A DNA stretch of 64,000 bases from Nymphaea colorata. Lineage: Eukaryota > Streptophyta > Magnoliopsida > Nymphaeales > Nymphaeaceae. Below, in pieces: positions 19,564-32,829 of the stretch (its first letter is position 1; every line of letters starts with the position of its first letter). The position numbers were made by a program, and so were the translations under genes. The DNA lies in NCBI RefSeq assembly GCF_008831285.2, contig NC_045143.1, positions 22,200,302 through 22,264,301 of the forward strand, read 5' to 3'. The notes beneath the pieces are model-generated. The model was not told the origin of the DNA and ran no database searches. It saw nothing but the letters and a program-made list of their open reading frames with translations.

Positions 19564-22429
19564 ATGAGCCAATGATTGACTCTCGCTATCTAAAATCGTT
19601 CAGCCATTTAATTAGGGCGAACTTGTGAAGTAATATTAAATGACAAAAAAAGACTATTACCTTTTTCTTGTTGTTTTTATCTTATTGGTCGATCATGATA
19701 AATTAGACTGTGTTAATTAAAAGGCTATGTGAGTCTTAAAGGTCCAAGTCACCATTCAATTTATATATGTATGATATTTCTTAACACATGTAATGAGTCT
19801 TATATGCAAAGAAGAAAAATGAGAAGCTACAAATTTAGAATGTTGCAGAATCATGTGCAGACTAGACTGATTGTGTTTTGGAAGGAAAGATCATATTCAT
19901 ATAGTAAATTGTTGAAAGGCCTCAAAAGAAACCGGTATTTCCAAAACACTTTGTTTCCGGCATGAAAATGGGATTATCAGGACGATCTGATCTTCGCGCC
20001 CTTGCCTTCTTTGTCTTCCCCTATTTTAAAGAAAAGGTAATTAAGCATCGAAGGAAAGCAAAATTTCTCAATGGCGCTATTAAATAGTCGTGTACCTATA
20101 ATAGTCAATAACAAACCTGTTCTATATGGAGAAATGTTAGTCTACCAAATGAGTCAGTAGGTATCTTCTTTTTCATGGAGAACTAGTTTTTTTTTTTTCC
20201 TCAAAAGGAATTATTTGTAATGAGTCTACCAGGAGGAAGCAAGTGAAGAAGAAGACAGATGTGTCCGTCCTCTTTCTCAAAAAAGAAGCCCTCGGCCATT
20301 GAACTGCCCGCGATATTCTTGTTTAAGAATGCAAAACTGGGTAAGTGTGGACATCGACCTCTCTATAGACCTCTTTCATTAGTAATCGATCGGAGTGTCA
20401 ACAGATCGGATTCAAGTCCGATGCATGCAGTAATCTTCCTCATATCCACTTTCTCAGGTTGTCACAAATTTAGATTTGAATACAATTGAAAAAATCTTAA
20501 CCATATATGAATCTGAATCCAAATTCACAACCCCAATCCAATTTTAACTGCACAAGTGAATCTAGATCCAACTTTTGAACCAAATCCAAACTGCATTACA
20601 ATATGTTAAGAACAAAATTTTAAAAGAATATATATTAGATGATAATTCTTATCTAAAACTGAATCCCAATATGATCATAAGGTATTTGTTTAAATGTAAT
20701 TCTAATTAGATGTCATATCTTGAATTTGAATCCGATTAGATTCCTTAGTCAGATATTATCGACAATGCATGGGTTGCATGGCTTCTCATATGTCAGTGAA
20801 AAGCTGTTGGCCACACTTACCAAAATCTCTTAAATCAAATAAACCTGTCCATATGTTGCTGTTCGCATGCATGTGGGCACGTAAATGTTACTATCAAAGA
20901 CTTTGAAAAGCAAGAAGCCCTACGGACAATTACTAAATCTGAGGTCACAGATTGATTTAATGGGGTTCACTTGCATTGGGAGTGCTTAGTCAGTCGCAGA
21001 AAGTAAAAAAGGAAACAGTTGGAGACTGCATTCATTGATATGGTACGTACATATGCGTCACTGTCTCTATTATATATATATAGTGCATGGCACTCCCCGT
21101 GTTACGTGTGTGTGTATATATATATACCATTAATCTTAAACCAGATGAATCATAGTTGAATTTGGTGATGTCAGGATTTGATTTTTAGATAGTTTTTATC
21201 TGCAACGTATATGTGACATATAAAGTTACAATGTTTCGCCAAAAAGAAATATATATCACAAGTTTTTCGTCAAAGTATGTATATAAATTTGGTTAACCAA
21301 CTTTATACAACCCCAATATCAGAGAGAGAGATAGAGAGCCTGTGAAATGATGGATCATGTATTGTAGCACCAAACTTACCATAAAACATCAAATCAGTGT
21401 TATTTTGACCGAACAAATGAAAGGAAAAATAATGCAGTAGGTGTGTCAGTTCGAGTTACCATTATTTCACATTTGACCATGTCTATACTTTTGACAATAT
21501 TTAACCAATAATTTCAATTTTCAATAGATAGAATTTATAACCTCACAAATAGTTAACTTGTTTGATCATATTCATAATTTTTTTGTATATCCTTAGTTTT
21601 TATATTTTTATATATTGGTTTTAAAGTTTGTTTTTCCTAGTTATTTCAATTCAAGTATCTTCAATTTACCTAGATTTGACCAACTTTTCAACTTCTTTGT
21701 AAATAATTAGATTCAAATTAATTACCAATTGTCTCATGGGGCACAACATGGTTGCTCTGTTTAGGGGCCTATTTATTTAAGGCAAGTCCATAGTTCAATC
21801 ACAGTGAATGCTATCTTCCTGCATCTTAAATAATAGGGTGCAATACTCAAGTTAAAAGATATATTGCTGCCATCGCTGATTCTAAAACAACCCAAAATCT
21901 AGGTTTTTAGGTTTACGTTTTAAACGGTGGATTGTAAGCCTCCTATTGACCTGAAAATGAAGAACTAATTTATTTGATATTTGTTAAATTTGTGACATGA
22001 TAGGGTGAAGGCCTGTAACATCTAGACAGAAACTAGAGACTGAGTGCCTTTGACATATAACGACCAAATTAGTCTCTGAAAAAAAAAAAAGGAAGGCTGG
22101 ATAGGTTCCTTGTAGCTTGTCTTGTTCTATGTTCTTGCAAGGATTCAGTTCTTCTTCATTGATGTAATATCAAACTTTTCAAACTGTTTGGCTTAAATAC
22201 CAAACTGCCCTTTTAAGGGATGAAGACCTTTTTTTTTTTTTTTTATCAATTGGCAATAATTGAGATACCTAAAAGTTTTAGGTCTGTTAGCGGTAGTTGT
22301 CGTATAGATAACTGAGGCCTTGACTCAGTTTCCAACGACCAGGTTCGTTAGAAAGAGCATACCTGGCCCACATCTGTTCATTAGGCTTTTAATCTGCCCT
22401 CTCTCGGCCCACTGCTGGGCAAATTAGTT

Positions 22430-22431
<2 letters not shown>

Positions 22432-22475
<44 letters not shown>
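22432..22475. repeat. (TA)n microsatellite
   Basis: An uninterrupted TA run of about 44 bp. Confidence 0.95.
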
Positions 22476-22478
<3 letters not shown>

Positions 22479-24684
22479 CCATTCAAATCTAAGTAAGTTT
22501 CTTATATGTTCCTTTTTCTCAGCCACAAATTTTTTGTTCCAGCATTGTCTCAGTCAGAGGCACAGTAGAAAATTTTCATTGCAGAAACCAAACTATAATT
22601 TCAAATTTTTAACAGGCACCAAAATATAATTTTTCAAACTTTTTAGTTTAAACTTACAGTACGCCATTGTCTCAAAATTTAACAGGGGCAAAATATAATT
22701 TTGAAAATTTTTATATAAGTTAAAGTAAACTTTTTAAAATTTATAAGTAAACATTTTGATTTTCTAAAAATATCAAGGAGACCATGACTCCTGCCTGCCC
22801 CCATGCCTCCGCCCTTGATACAAATAGTTCAAATTTAGCAAGTCTTCCTTCTTTTTCTTACGCTCTCTCAAACACACACACACACTCACACATATATATA
22901 TATATTGCATTCAAGTTTTCAACTGTATTCGGTGTTGCAACCCACTTGTGTCCCCAATCCACATCCACTACCCACTGATGGCCATGGATTCGCCATTAGA
23001 CCCCACAATTAAGATCTACTCCATCCTCTCCTTTTCCAGTCCATGCCGTGTGGCCCGTTGTCTTGATCAGTTCTAACCAGCTTAGCTATCACAATCAACA
23101 GCCATAATGAACTTGGAAAATGGAGTCGATCGGCTCATATAGTTTTCAAATCTTATTGTTTCTAAGCGAGTTAGCTGGTCACCCAGTCCCCACAATCGTC
23201 CAAAGTTTGTTGATCAAGTCATTTGAATCTTTGCATGAACACATTTTTTTCTTCTTTCAAAGTACCGCTTTCTGGTTCATCAAACTTCTCCACAAAAGGT
23301 CATTGATTGCCTGTAATGGTAGGGCCATGATGTGCATATGTAGTCGTAGACCTCTTCCTCGTGTAGAGCCGGTTAAAAACCTAAGTTCTATGATGTATCC
23401 CGTCAAGCTGTGAAAGATGTCTGCAAAGGACAAAGCTGGTTAGAGAAACTGAAAGATTATTTCATGTTGTTGTTTCATTGCGAAGATGACAACAGGTGGA
23501 TCGTTCATGTTTCGAAAAGGAAAAGAAAGAAGCGCAGCACTCTGCAATCCGTCCTCTTGCTGCAGTTTTTTTCAAAAGATGAACAGTGGAAGAAGGTATG
23601 GAACAGTCATGTCAAAGAGGACCATCCAATATGAAAGCTGCTGCACAGTTATAACCAGGCAATTATAATACCAACCAAAAAACAATATTTAATTTCCTTT
23701 AGGGTAAAAGTATTGACAGGTGTTGAAAAAGAGCATCCATTAAGCAAGCCGACAACTTTTGAAAAGCTGGTGCATATTTTAATTCCTTATTTGCAGAAAA
23801 ATCAAATATCGTTATGGTTGGTGTTGAAAAAAACGAGCCCCTTTTTACATGGACGCTCTCTCTCTCTCTCTCTCTGGATTTTTTTCTCACTCTAGAATTC
23901 TCTTTCTCAATCTCTCATGTGTCAGTAAGTGGTAGAGGTTGACCTTGATCTTGGACTACAACACTTGGGTTAGGTTGTGGCGTGATGGGTTGAAGTGGGG
24001 CACCAAAGTTGGACCACGTTGCTTTGGTGTTTATTATGGGCGACCTGACCATTTCTGTACAGTTTCGAACGTTTATTTTGGAGTTATGAGCTAAACTAGC
24101 GTCGACCTAGACGATGTTTCTTCTCTCGATTTTTAACTAATTATTTATCACACTCAATGCATCACGCCGTGATCATTCAATTTTCAGTACAGATTGTCTG
24201 CCTCGATCAATGCGAAACTTACATTTATTTGTTTATTTATTTATTGTTGTTATATACTGTCTTCGCTCCCAAAGTATTATTGACGTTAGTATGTCATCAC
24301 GAGGCACTAAATACTTAGTAATACTTAAATTATTGTTCATACCATTAATAGCGGCATCACCGGAGAACAAGATTGTTTAATTATGATAAATTATGTGCCC
24401 TGGTCTAAAGCTCCTAGTCTCCATCAATGGAGTAGATACGTATTCACATGCATGATGTTTATTAATAGAATAGAGCATAGGAATATGAGTTGCTTATGGG
24501 GTAAAATATGGAAAGATTACCAAAAGGTGCTTAGAGTTTTTCACGGACAACAAATGGACGCTTAGTTTTTCAAAGAAATTCTTAAAGAGTGTCTTTTTTT
24601 CTTTCTCCAAAAATGATGTGATTAGTTTCTCTCTCCCTCTCTATCTCATCGCGGGCACCTCATGTCTCTCATCCACGTTAGATT

Positions 24685-24855
24685 ACGAAGTTGTGACTTG
24701 ACTGATATTTTATGAGAAAATTTCATTTTGCGGTTTGATTTTAGCCATTATTTACAAGAATGGTTATCGCTCATTTTGCTCTTACAAAGTTGTGACTTAG
24801 ACTGAAATTTTATGAGAAAATTTCATTTTGGAGCTTACTTGTAGCCTTATTTTGA
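24685..24855. repeat. Two-copy direct repeat, period about 99 bp
   Basis: Both copies contain AAGTTGTGACTT, then GACTGA, then TTTTATGAGAAAATTTCATT, in the same order at 24690-24735 and 24787-24830. The copies are diverged. Confidence 0.85.
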
Positions 24856-25137
24856 ACAATGACAACACTTATTTTCACGTTTCTTATGCAAACCACATGT
24901 TTACTGCCAACGAGAGGGCCCCAGCTGAAAACACCAATTTCTTAGAAAGAGAGGAAAAACGTTTCGTTTTAAATATTGCCCTTTCAAGTCAAAAAGCTGC
25001 ATCCTTTACTCTAATAAAAGAAAGAAAATGACAAGATTGCCTTTTTTTTTAATCATAATCCTTCCCTCAACTAAAGACTTGAAAGGCAATGCTAAAAAGC
25101 CAACAAAACTCAAGCCTATATCATAACAATGGGAAAA

Positions 25138-25500
25138 TGTTAATGCTATACTTCAAAAGATAAACAAAAGATAGTTCCATACATGAAAATTTTCCTATCA
25201 TTTAATTTTCTTCTTCACACAATTACTCCAAAAGTACACTTACTTTTGACACCACAACAGTGCATATGTACTCCTACTGGAGCACTGTAGTACAAGTAAT
25301 TTGGTAGCTTTTAGGGATCTACATTCATTAGTTACCAGAAATATATATCTCCTTGATTTTAGTATGTATTTTTTATTACAGGTGTTTTGATATGAGATTG
25401 CTTAGATTTCTCCAGCTCGCACAATGACAACACCAAACATTCTCCTTGTCCTTCCTTATTGTCAGTTCTTTCATTATCTCTCTTATCGTTATTGCTTACA
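25138..25500 (-). repeat. 3' LTR of the copia relic
   Basis: The inner end is firm: minus-strand TGTAAGCAATAACG starts at 25500, preceded by the polypurine tract at 25501-25512 (TTTGAGGGGCAA on the minus strand). The outer end at 25138 (TGTTAATGC on the plus strand) is inferred by comparison with 27828 (TGTTATTCC) and is less certain. Confidence 0.55.
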
Positions 25501-25554
25501 TTGCCCCTCAAATTAGTGGTGGATGTGATCCAAACCCCAAGTTTGTTTTGTAGA

Positions 25555-27827
25555 TCCTCAAGTTGTTGACGAGGTAGTGGTTAACATATTAGCAACCTGC
25601 TTAGCTGAAGGAATGTATTTGAATGATGAGAGGCCCAGTGGCAACCTTCTCCCACACAAAATGACAGTCAATATCAACGTGCTTCGTGCAAGAATGAAGA
25701 GCTAATTTAATGCAGACCTGGACAGCTAAGATATTGTCACAAAATAGTGTTTGTGGTTGAGTAAGATATGTTCCAATGTCTCTCAAAATATACGTGAGCC
25801 ACATAAGTTTGGCAGTTGGGGAGGCCATAGAGCAGTGTTCTGCTTATGTGCTAAAGCTTGCCAAAGAATTCTACTTCTTTGTACTCCATGATATGGGATT
25901 GACTCCCATGAATGTATAAAAAATTGTCGTGGACCTCCTGGTAAGGCCGTGACACCCAGCCAATATGCATCCAAGTAAGCTGAAAGTTCAAAGCCAGATT
26001 TTTTTTTTTTACAAGTCGAATTCCACAACTTAATGGTAATGTGAACACATACCTCAATATATTCTTGATGAGAGAGAAATGAAAAGGTTTAGGATTTTGC
26101 ATAACTTGGCTCCATAATTAGCACTATGAGAGATATCAGGCCGTGTCACGATGGGTATTGACATAGATTGACATGCAATATATGGGTTGTATCCAGCAAA
26201 TCATAAGCATATTTTCTTTGATTAAAAATAAAATAATCTCCCTTTGAATGGACTTCAATTCTAAGGAAATAGTAGAGAAAACCAAGATCCTTCATAGTGA
26301 ATTCACATCTGACCTGCGTCACAAATCGATACATCATAGAAGTATGGCTGCCAGCAAGTAATATATTGTCAACATAAAGTAGGAGAATAAAATGCCTTGA
26401 GAATTTTTTCATATAAATAAAGATGGATCTGCAACCCTAGCAAAAAATCCCAAGGAGAAGAAAGACACTAAATTGAACATACAAAGTTTAGGAGCATGTT
26501 TTAGTCTATATAAAGCTTCATTGACCCTATACACTTTTTAGCTTTTTTTTTTTTTAAAAAAAATCCGATGTGTTTAATATATATAGGCTCTTATAATGCT
26601 CAAGAAAGACTGCATTCTTGATGTCAAGTTGTTTAATGTTCCATGTGATGAAGAACGATAGATAAGACAATCCTAGTAATAGCTGGTTTTACCATGGGCG
26701 AAAAAGTTTCAAATTCAATTCTTGAATTCTTGCTATTTAAGAAAATCCTTTAGCCACAAGTCGGGCTTTAAACCTTTCAATCGATCACTGCAAAGCCTTG
26801 CGTTAAAAACCCACCTACTGACTATAACATGCATGTTTTTAGAATAAGTAATTAACTCAAATATTTTATTGTCATGAACCATTTTCATTTCTTCCTCTAC
26901 AGCTCGGAACCATCCAAGATGCTTGAGAGCTTTTTTAACAGTCTAATGTTCTATAGAAATGGTACACAGTGAAATATTTTTGGGTTAGGTTTAACTATCC
27001 CATCTTTTGAACACTTGATCATTCCATGAATGTTCAGCTTACTATTCTCATTTGACACAACATTGACTGAAGAAGTGGAAGTTGCAGTACATGTTTAACT
27101 TTGGTTATCATATTATGATCTGCTTGGACTTCACTGGTTGGCTCTTCATGATTTGGTGAGGCATAGTAGAGTCATTAGAATCATTATCTATGGCCGATTG
27201 GAATGGAATCACATTAGTTGCTCCCCCAAGTGAACCCAAATTGTCTTTCAAATTTTTTGTTGGACTAGCAACTAGATTCTTTTTTTACAAAAGGGTTTTG
27301 TGTCATTTTCACTTGGCATATTGGAGTCACGACACCTAGGGTAAGGAAAATCATTCAAGCTATTGTTCTTTTCTCCTACACTAATAGCCTAATTAAAACT
27401 TGTTAGCTTTTGAGCATTCTCCATTGGCAAAAACAGACACTTATAGGGCAATACTTTTCATCAAACAACATATCTAGAAATATAGACACGTCTGTTTGGT
27501 GGGTAGAGGCATCTATACCGCTTATGCTGTTCTAAATACCCAAGGGAAACACAAGGAAGACTTTTCGGCTCAAACTTACTTTTGGTGTATCCACTAAGAA
27601 ACGGAAAACATTTGCATTCCAAAGCTGCGTAAAACTAAGTAATTTGGAACATTGTCAAACATTTTTTCTGTATAGAAACATAATATCAATGGTAGGAGTT
27701 GGGAGATCATTTATTAACCATGTGGCTGTAGCAAATGCCTCAAGCTTGAGTCGCAATGAGAGATGGACCGGTAAAGCCTTTTAGCCATCCCATTATGTTA
27801 TAGCGCTTTAGGACACAACTTACAATG
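25555..27827 (-). pseudogene. Decayed copia pol: integrase end, RT, RNase H
   Basis: Reading the minus strand from 27790 downward: a C-terminal integrase segment (ATWLINDLPTPTID-like, then SLPCVSLGYLEQHKRY and RRVYISRYVV), the RT opening (IERFKARLVAKGF near 26760) and the catalytic box LLYVDNILLAG (about 26340-26390). Then come KDLGFLYYFLRIEV and the RNase H end (SPTAKLMWLTYILRDI, LFCDNILAVQ, KHVDIDCHFVWEKV; 25620-25820). The RT box has Asn in place of the second Asp (YVDN for YVDD). Many stops and shifts separate the pieces, and a poly(A)/poly(T) run near 26000 interrupts RNase H. It cannot be functional. Confidence 0.82.
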
Positions 27828-28350
27828 TGTTATTCCATGCTCCTTTAAGACACAAATTGGCTCCATTAAATTTATCACCCTCATTTATTAGAAATATTTT
27901 GATTTTTCCTTCAAACTGGTTTTTTTTTTTTCCCTCAATGCATAAGCTCACAAAATGTCATAAACAATACAATGGGAGATTTACATGGAGATTTACATTT
28001 TGCCAATTACCAAAAATATCTTATTGACTTTAGTTTTTTTTTTAATTACAAACATTTTGATATGAGATTGCTTAAGATTTTCTCCAGATCGCACAAAAGC
28101 AGCCAATGGTGGAGCTACATATAAGCTAGCGTGGGTAGCTGCCCACACCAGCAACAAAATTTTTCTTCATTTTTATATAGATGTCTTACAATTATTTACT
28201 GTTGTGCCCTATAAGAAATGAAAATTTCTACAAAAATGTTCCATTAGCCGAAAACTTTTGGCTTCGCCACTGATAATAACACCACAATTGTAGACTCCCC
28301 CTTCCTCATTGTCACTTTTTTCCTTCTCTCACTTATCGTTATCGCTATCA
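27828..28350 (-). repeat. 5' LTR of the copia relic, with insert
   Basis: Homologous to 25138-25500 but longer, because a MITE-like unit (28104-28272) is inserted. Without it the segment is about 354 bp. The CGTTATCGCTATCA end on the plus strand corresponds to CGTTATTGCTTACA of the other copy. Confidence 0.55.
28104..28272. mobile_element. MITE-like insert in the copia LTR
   Basis: Starts CAATGGTGGAGCTA. The other end in reverse complement is CAGTGGCGAAGCCA, giving an imperfect 14-bp inverted repeat that resembles the CAGTGGCGGAGCC ends common in plants. The partner LTR (25410-25440) lacks the segment, which gives the empty site. The target duplication is unclear. Confidence 0.6.
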
Positions 28351-30671
28351 ACTCTATCTAGGTCCAATTTAGGCTTGCAGATTAATGGGTTGGACTCAGA
28401 TCTACTAAATACATAACAAATTGAACTAAGATTCAACACTGCTAAATCAAAAGCCAAAGGACATGCTCCTTTAGTATGAATGAAGTAGTTCTGGTAAAGC
28501 TTGCTTTCGGGTGGCACTGTCCATTTGAGATGGTATTTTCAAAATGTTTGGTTATCTTTAATATATCAACTATTTTTTCCCTTTCTGGTCTTCTTAAAGA
28601 CATCTTGTTGTTCTTTCAACTATTTCTGACCTCTAATGAACTTCTTGGTTGCATTCAAAACCACATGAAGTTTTGTCTATCCGTCAAAGAAAAAAATCAC
28701 GTTATATTGATCTTGTAGGACTCCCAATAAGTTCTTCAATTTTCTTCATAAACAAATGATTATTCATCTGCTTTTCAAATTCTATGATTGGCAGATACAT
28801 CGAGGAATATCTGGAAGGGTATTTTGGGTGAGAGAATATGTCACTACCATGCAAGAGCTAAGGCCATCCCTCCTTCTTCCAGAGTCCAAAACATCATTGG
28901 GGTCGGGAACTGGGCTTGGGGAAAATGTACCCTCAACTTGCGTCCATGTCTCAGCCCATTGATTGAGGAGCATTACACTCACATGAACTTGCATACTTTC
29001 ATTTTTCCACCAGCCAGACCAGCTAAGCCATACCGCTCGCTTCTTACCTACTAACAAAGGTATATTGGATTACACAAACATCTAGGCTCTAACCTAGTTG
29101 ATCTAACCTACACCTTTTAGTGCATGTCTATCTCCTTACCACCTCTTCGGAAAATAAAAAATAGATAAAATGAAGATCATTCAACTAGCGTGGTTAATTT
29201 TTAGGAAACAAGCTTAAATTGTGTTTCTCAATAGCAAAATTTTGAAACATTTACCGTAGTCACGTTTGTTTCCCTCTCTCATTTATTTTTTTCTATTAAC
29301 AAAAGATTCCATAGGTTCGTATGAGCAGGTTAAGTCCAAAAAGTTGAGCATTAAATTTTAAAAATGGACCATGTCATATAAGACGAGGGGCTCTACTAAA
29401 CTAGGGTTTGGTTTCTTTAGCTGTACCAAACCTGATCCAAACTTTTAAGACAATTTTCCGTCTCCTTTTCTAATCTGGACCGGACGATTTCAAACTACAA
29501 ACTAGTAAGTAGAACATATGCCCGCAAGCAAGTACGAAATGCAATAATTATATTACAACACATTTAACAAGTTTTGCAACTTGACATTGTAGCACAAGCG
29601 ATCATTCCGTATGGACCCGGACAAGGATTATAAAGCCGAAAGAGAGGAAGGCTTTTCAATATTATATGATACTTTGATTAGTTAAAGTGCTCATCAGTCA
29701 ATCACATCGATCAAATCCAAATTACCTTTAAGCAAAGGTACGACCTAACCATGCAGCTTGCATTCTGGGAGGAACCAGTCCAACGTCAGAAAAGTTCGCC
29801 ACTTGTTCCATCCATACCATTAATGCTTAAATTAAATCAGTACTCTACGGCGGTCAATTTTCATTTATTGTACCATCCTTTTTCCTCTAATCCAGAAAAA
29901 GGCTTCGTGCTTCTCTTTTTGTGCCAGCAACAAAATTTTTCATGGATAAAAAACGATACTTCTAGTTGTTAAATTTCAATGCCGAATTAATCTGTGAACA
30001 GCATGAAAGGAAAATTTTGAACGTCAGTGTAAAGGAAAAAAAAAACGAAAAAAAACGCCTAAACTCGCAGGCCTTTTGGAGGCATTAGGGACGAAAGTTT
30101 TGTCCTTGAGTGAAAATTATCGCACAAGGGTCAGTAAACGTCACCTTTATTGACGAAACACATCATTCCCCAAGTTATGTACTTTGAAATGCTTTTCGTG
30201 CAATTTTCCATCACGTCTTGTTCCCTTTATTTGTACTCTCTCTCTCTCTCCCAACCGGCTTCTTCTTCCCTGACATCATGCGTAGCAGTTAGAGACTGAC
30301 ACTAATTGGAACTGAACGTACTGAAAAGATTCACGCAAACTGTGTCAACAGTTAAATTCGGTAAGGAAAAAAAGAGGTGGAAAAAAAGTCTTTTCTGTAA
30401 TTAACGCATGCAGACTAAAGAATTGACGTTTGCTCCTCCCCTCAACAACTACTCTTCTACGGAAAGAAAGAAAAAGAGAGCCCGTGCATTCTAATTGTAC
30501 AAAAAGATTATGCAACTGCGCTTTAGATGTCATCCCGAAGCCATATCCAAATTAATTTATTCACGAAATGAGCTTGATCAACTTGACTTGAGTAGTAAGT
30601 AGCAGCTGTGGAATCTGCAGATCTTTATTTTTTTTTTTTTCAGTGGAGGAGCATTGATTTGAGAAATTTTA
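28351..30671. other. Spacer without recognised genes
   Basis: Open frames on both strands at 28756-29057 overlap each other and resemble nothing known to me. A short TC run lies near 30238-30250. Nothing else was identified. Confidence 0.5.
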
Positions 30672-30977
30672 GGGGGGGGGTTTGAATGAGATATTCAAAA
30701 CCCTAGTCTTTGAAATTTTGGTTTTGTGAAATTAAGTTTTTTAATAGTTTTTAAAATAGTGTTTTTGTATTTGGTTGACACATGGGAAACCCATTTTTTC
30801 ATGAATAACTAAATTATTCACTCTTTTTATGAAAACTAGGTTTTGTGAAAGTTGGGTTTTGACCGAACCCATTTTTCACGCTATCGAGAGACACCGTAGA
30901 CCTGGTTTCGGAGGCCAAACTAGGTTCTGTTCCAAAAATACAAAAATGGGCCTTGGGTTGTCATCTAAACACTCCCT
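30672..30977. mobile_element. MITE-like unit with short TIRs
   Basis: The left end is a G run followed by TTTGAATGAGAT. The right end in reverse complement reads AGGGAGTGTTTAGATGAC. This is an imperfect inverted repeat of the GGG(A)GTGTTTGRATGA type often seen in plant MITEs. About 305 bp, no coding capacity, target duplication not resolved. Confidence 0.4.
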
Positions 30978-31786
30978 CGAATCTTTCAAATATAAGATGA
31001 AAAAAGTTAAAAGAGACTAGGCAAAGAAAGGGGTGACACCAAAATATAAATAAAAGCAGATGAAGAAATCGATATAAAGTAAATACTTTTTTTGAGCTCT
31101 ATGGACAACTGTCCCACAAGCCCCATGTCGCTTCACCATGGTAGTGGTAAGTACCTACCCTTCTCGTCATATATAATTAGGACATAGCCATGTTTCGTAC
31201 GGAAAGGTATTTGATTTATTGAATTAAATAGTTGAACTCCCCTCAGAAATTACTGTTTGAATAATTTCATTCGAATATTTTAATAATATTCTACATAGAT
31301 CCAATACTAGAAACGAACTTCTCTATATATAAACAGATGTATAAGTATTAGTGTGCCGTCAATACGAGTCCCTATGTGTTAATGTTAGTGTAGGGGTGTT
31401 TTTTTTATTTTTTTTTAATTGTCTGACGGTATTTTCATCCCCGTTGAAAAATCAACTTTTTTCAGTATTTAATTTTATCCTTATAGAGCATTTTCATGTT
31501 TTGACCCGTAGTGTTTGCTTGAAACCTCGATTCCTGAAGATTCGCGTCCAGTGAATATATATATATATATATATATATAATCAAACTATTTTGTTAGGGA
31601 CAAAAACAATATTGTTTAAATTTGATGTTTAAGGTTTTTTTTTTTTTTTTTGCAATTTAAGCTTACCGATATAATCTAGGTTAATGCAAAACTTAGATTA
31701 AGTTGATCATTTTTTAGACTTTAATAGTATTTTTATAATAAAAAAATTGAATGGTATTTGTCACTAACTTAATGGTCTGGTTTCTA

Positions 31787-31823
<37 letters not shown>

Positions 31824-32829
31824 CCCAAACGTTGAGGTTAACAAAGTTTTACACCAAGGGACATCAAGCCTGAATCATCGATCTAATACCAGATTTGGGT
31901 TTTAGAAAAGAAAGAGAGGGTCGTGCGCCTCTCTCCCTCTCTGCTTTGTTCGTGAACTGTTCATGATGCAGTAGCAAGCTTCCTTCACCATCAACCGAAT
32001 TTCAAAGTCAATATCATCAACAGCCTTTCCCATTACTCCCTCATCTGATGCCATCCTCCCCTTCTTTTCCATTTCCATTGACACCCATCTTCACACAACA
32101 GGCACCGCCGGAGCTTCAATGCTTCTTTCTTGCTAACGCCCATCTCTGAGTCCGGGCGATGCCCTTCTGAGCGCCCCAACGCCATTCCCCATTACTCAAT
32201 CCACAACCATTTTCATATCGCTCCACCGATGGTGTACATCTTTTTTAGAGTCCACCATTGAAGGACTCACTCTCTCTTTGGAAAGTCCATTACCTTACAT
32301 TTTAGTTTTGGAGAGCTCGTGGATGTGTAAGGCCAATTCTATAGTGCATAGTATGTGCTTAGGGTGTTGAACCATGCACCATGTTTGCCCTACCTAAGGA
32401 TAAAATGGTAAAATGATTTGTCATCTTTCATTTTGAAATTTTGTCCCCATAACATAAGGGAGGTTGTTCTCCATCCTTTTGATGGCATTTTGTAATTTCA
32501 AGCATCAACATTCAACTGTTGAAGGGACCAAGGTGTAAAATCAGCTTGGGAGTCATGCAAAGGCAGAGGCAAGCGTCGACAATTGTCCACACTGACCCAC
32601 AAAAAGTGTTTACTTTCATATTGAAACTTTTTGTTGCGAATTGGCCTGATTCAGCCTATTCACATTGAATTGGTCCTCTACTGATTTGTTTCAAAGCAGT
32701 TTCCAAGCTCATTGAATATCAGTCCATTCTTTTAGGAATCCCTGAAATCATATGAAAATCAAGTGATTCTAGTAGAATTGCTTGATTTTCCAATGCAAAC
32801 CTGCTGGGATAGGTCCCTTAACCATTTAT
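30978..32829. other. Spacer with two TA microsatellites
   Basis: (AT)n runs at about 31554-31578 and 31789-31820. A short minus-strand frame at 31902-32084 (60 residues) is not recognised. No other feature seen. Confidence 0.55.

Larger units (their letters stand above)
18790..24684. other. Spacer 5' of the zinc-finger gene; microsatellite-rich
   Basis: The gene's promoter should lie in the first few hundred bases, but no clear TATA box was found. The region holds TA or CT/TA microsatellites near 19118, 19366, 19536, 22432 and 22875. It also has a stretch (about 20390-20760) rich in degenerate AATCCAAAT / GAATCC words that looks like old repeat DNA. Short open frames at 23120-23670 matched nothing I recognise. 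Confidence 0.5.
25138..28350 (-). mobile_element. Ty1/copia relic, internally deleted
   Basis: Two similar flanking segments share TTTTGATATGAGATTGCTTA, then CTCGCACAA and ACTTATCGTTAT-like words (25383-25500 and 28053-28350). They enclose minus-strand copia pol remnants. A polypurine tract lies just inside the left segment. No gag, protease or primer site was found, so the 5' half of the internal region is missing. Outer boundaries are estimates and no matching target duplication was found. It is probably one of the oldest elements in the window. Confidence 0.75.

Noticed and set aside
22784-23670. Possible small genes
   Set aside because: The frames are under 100 residues, lack known motifs and splice context, and overlap AT-rich sequence. 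There is not enough to call a gene.
28756-29057. Overlapping frames on both strands
   Set aside because: Frames of 68-91 residues on opposite strands with no recognised family. They may be a decayed exon, but nothing supports a choice.
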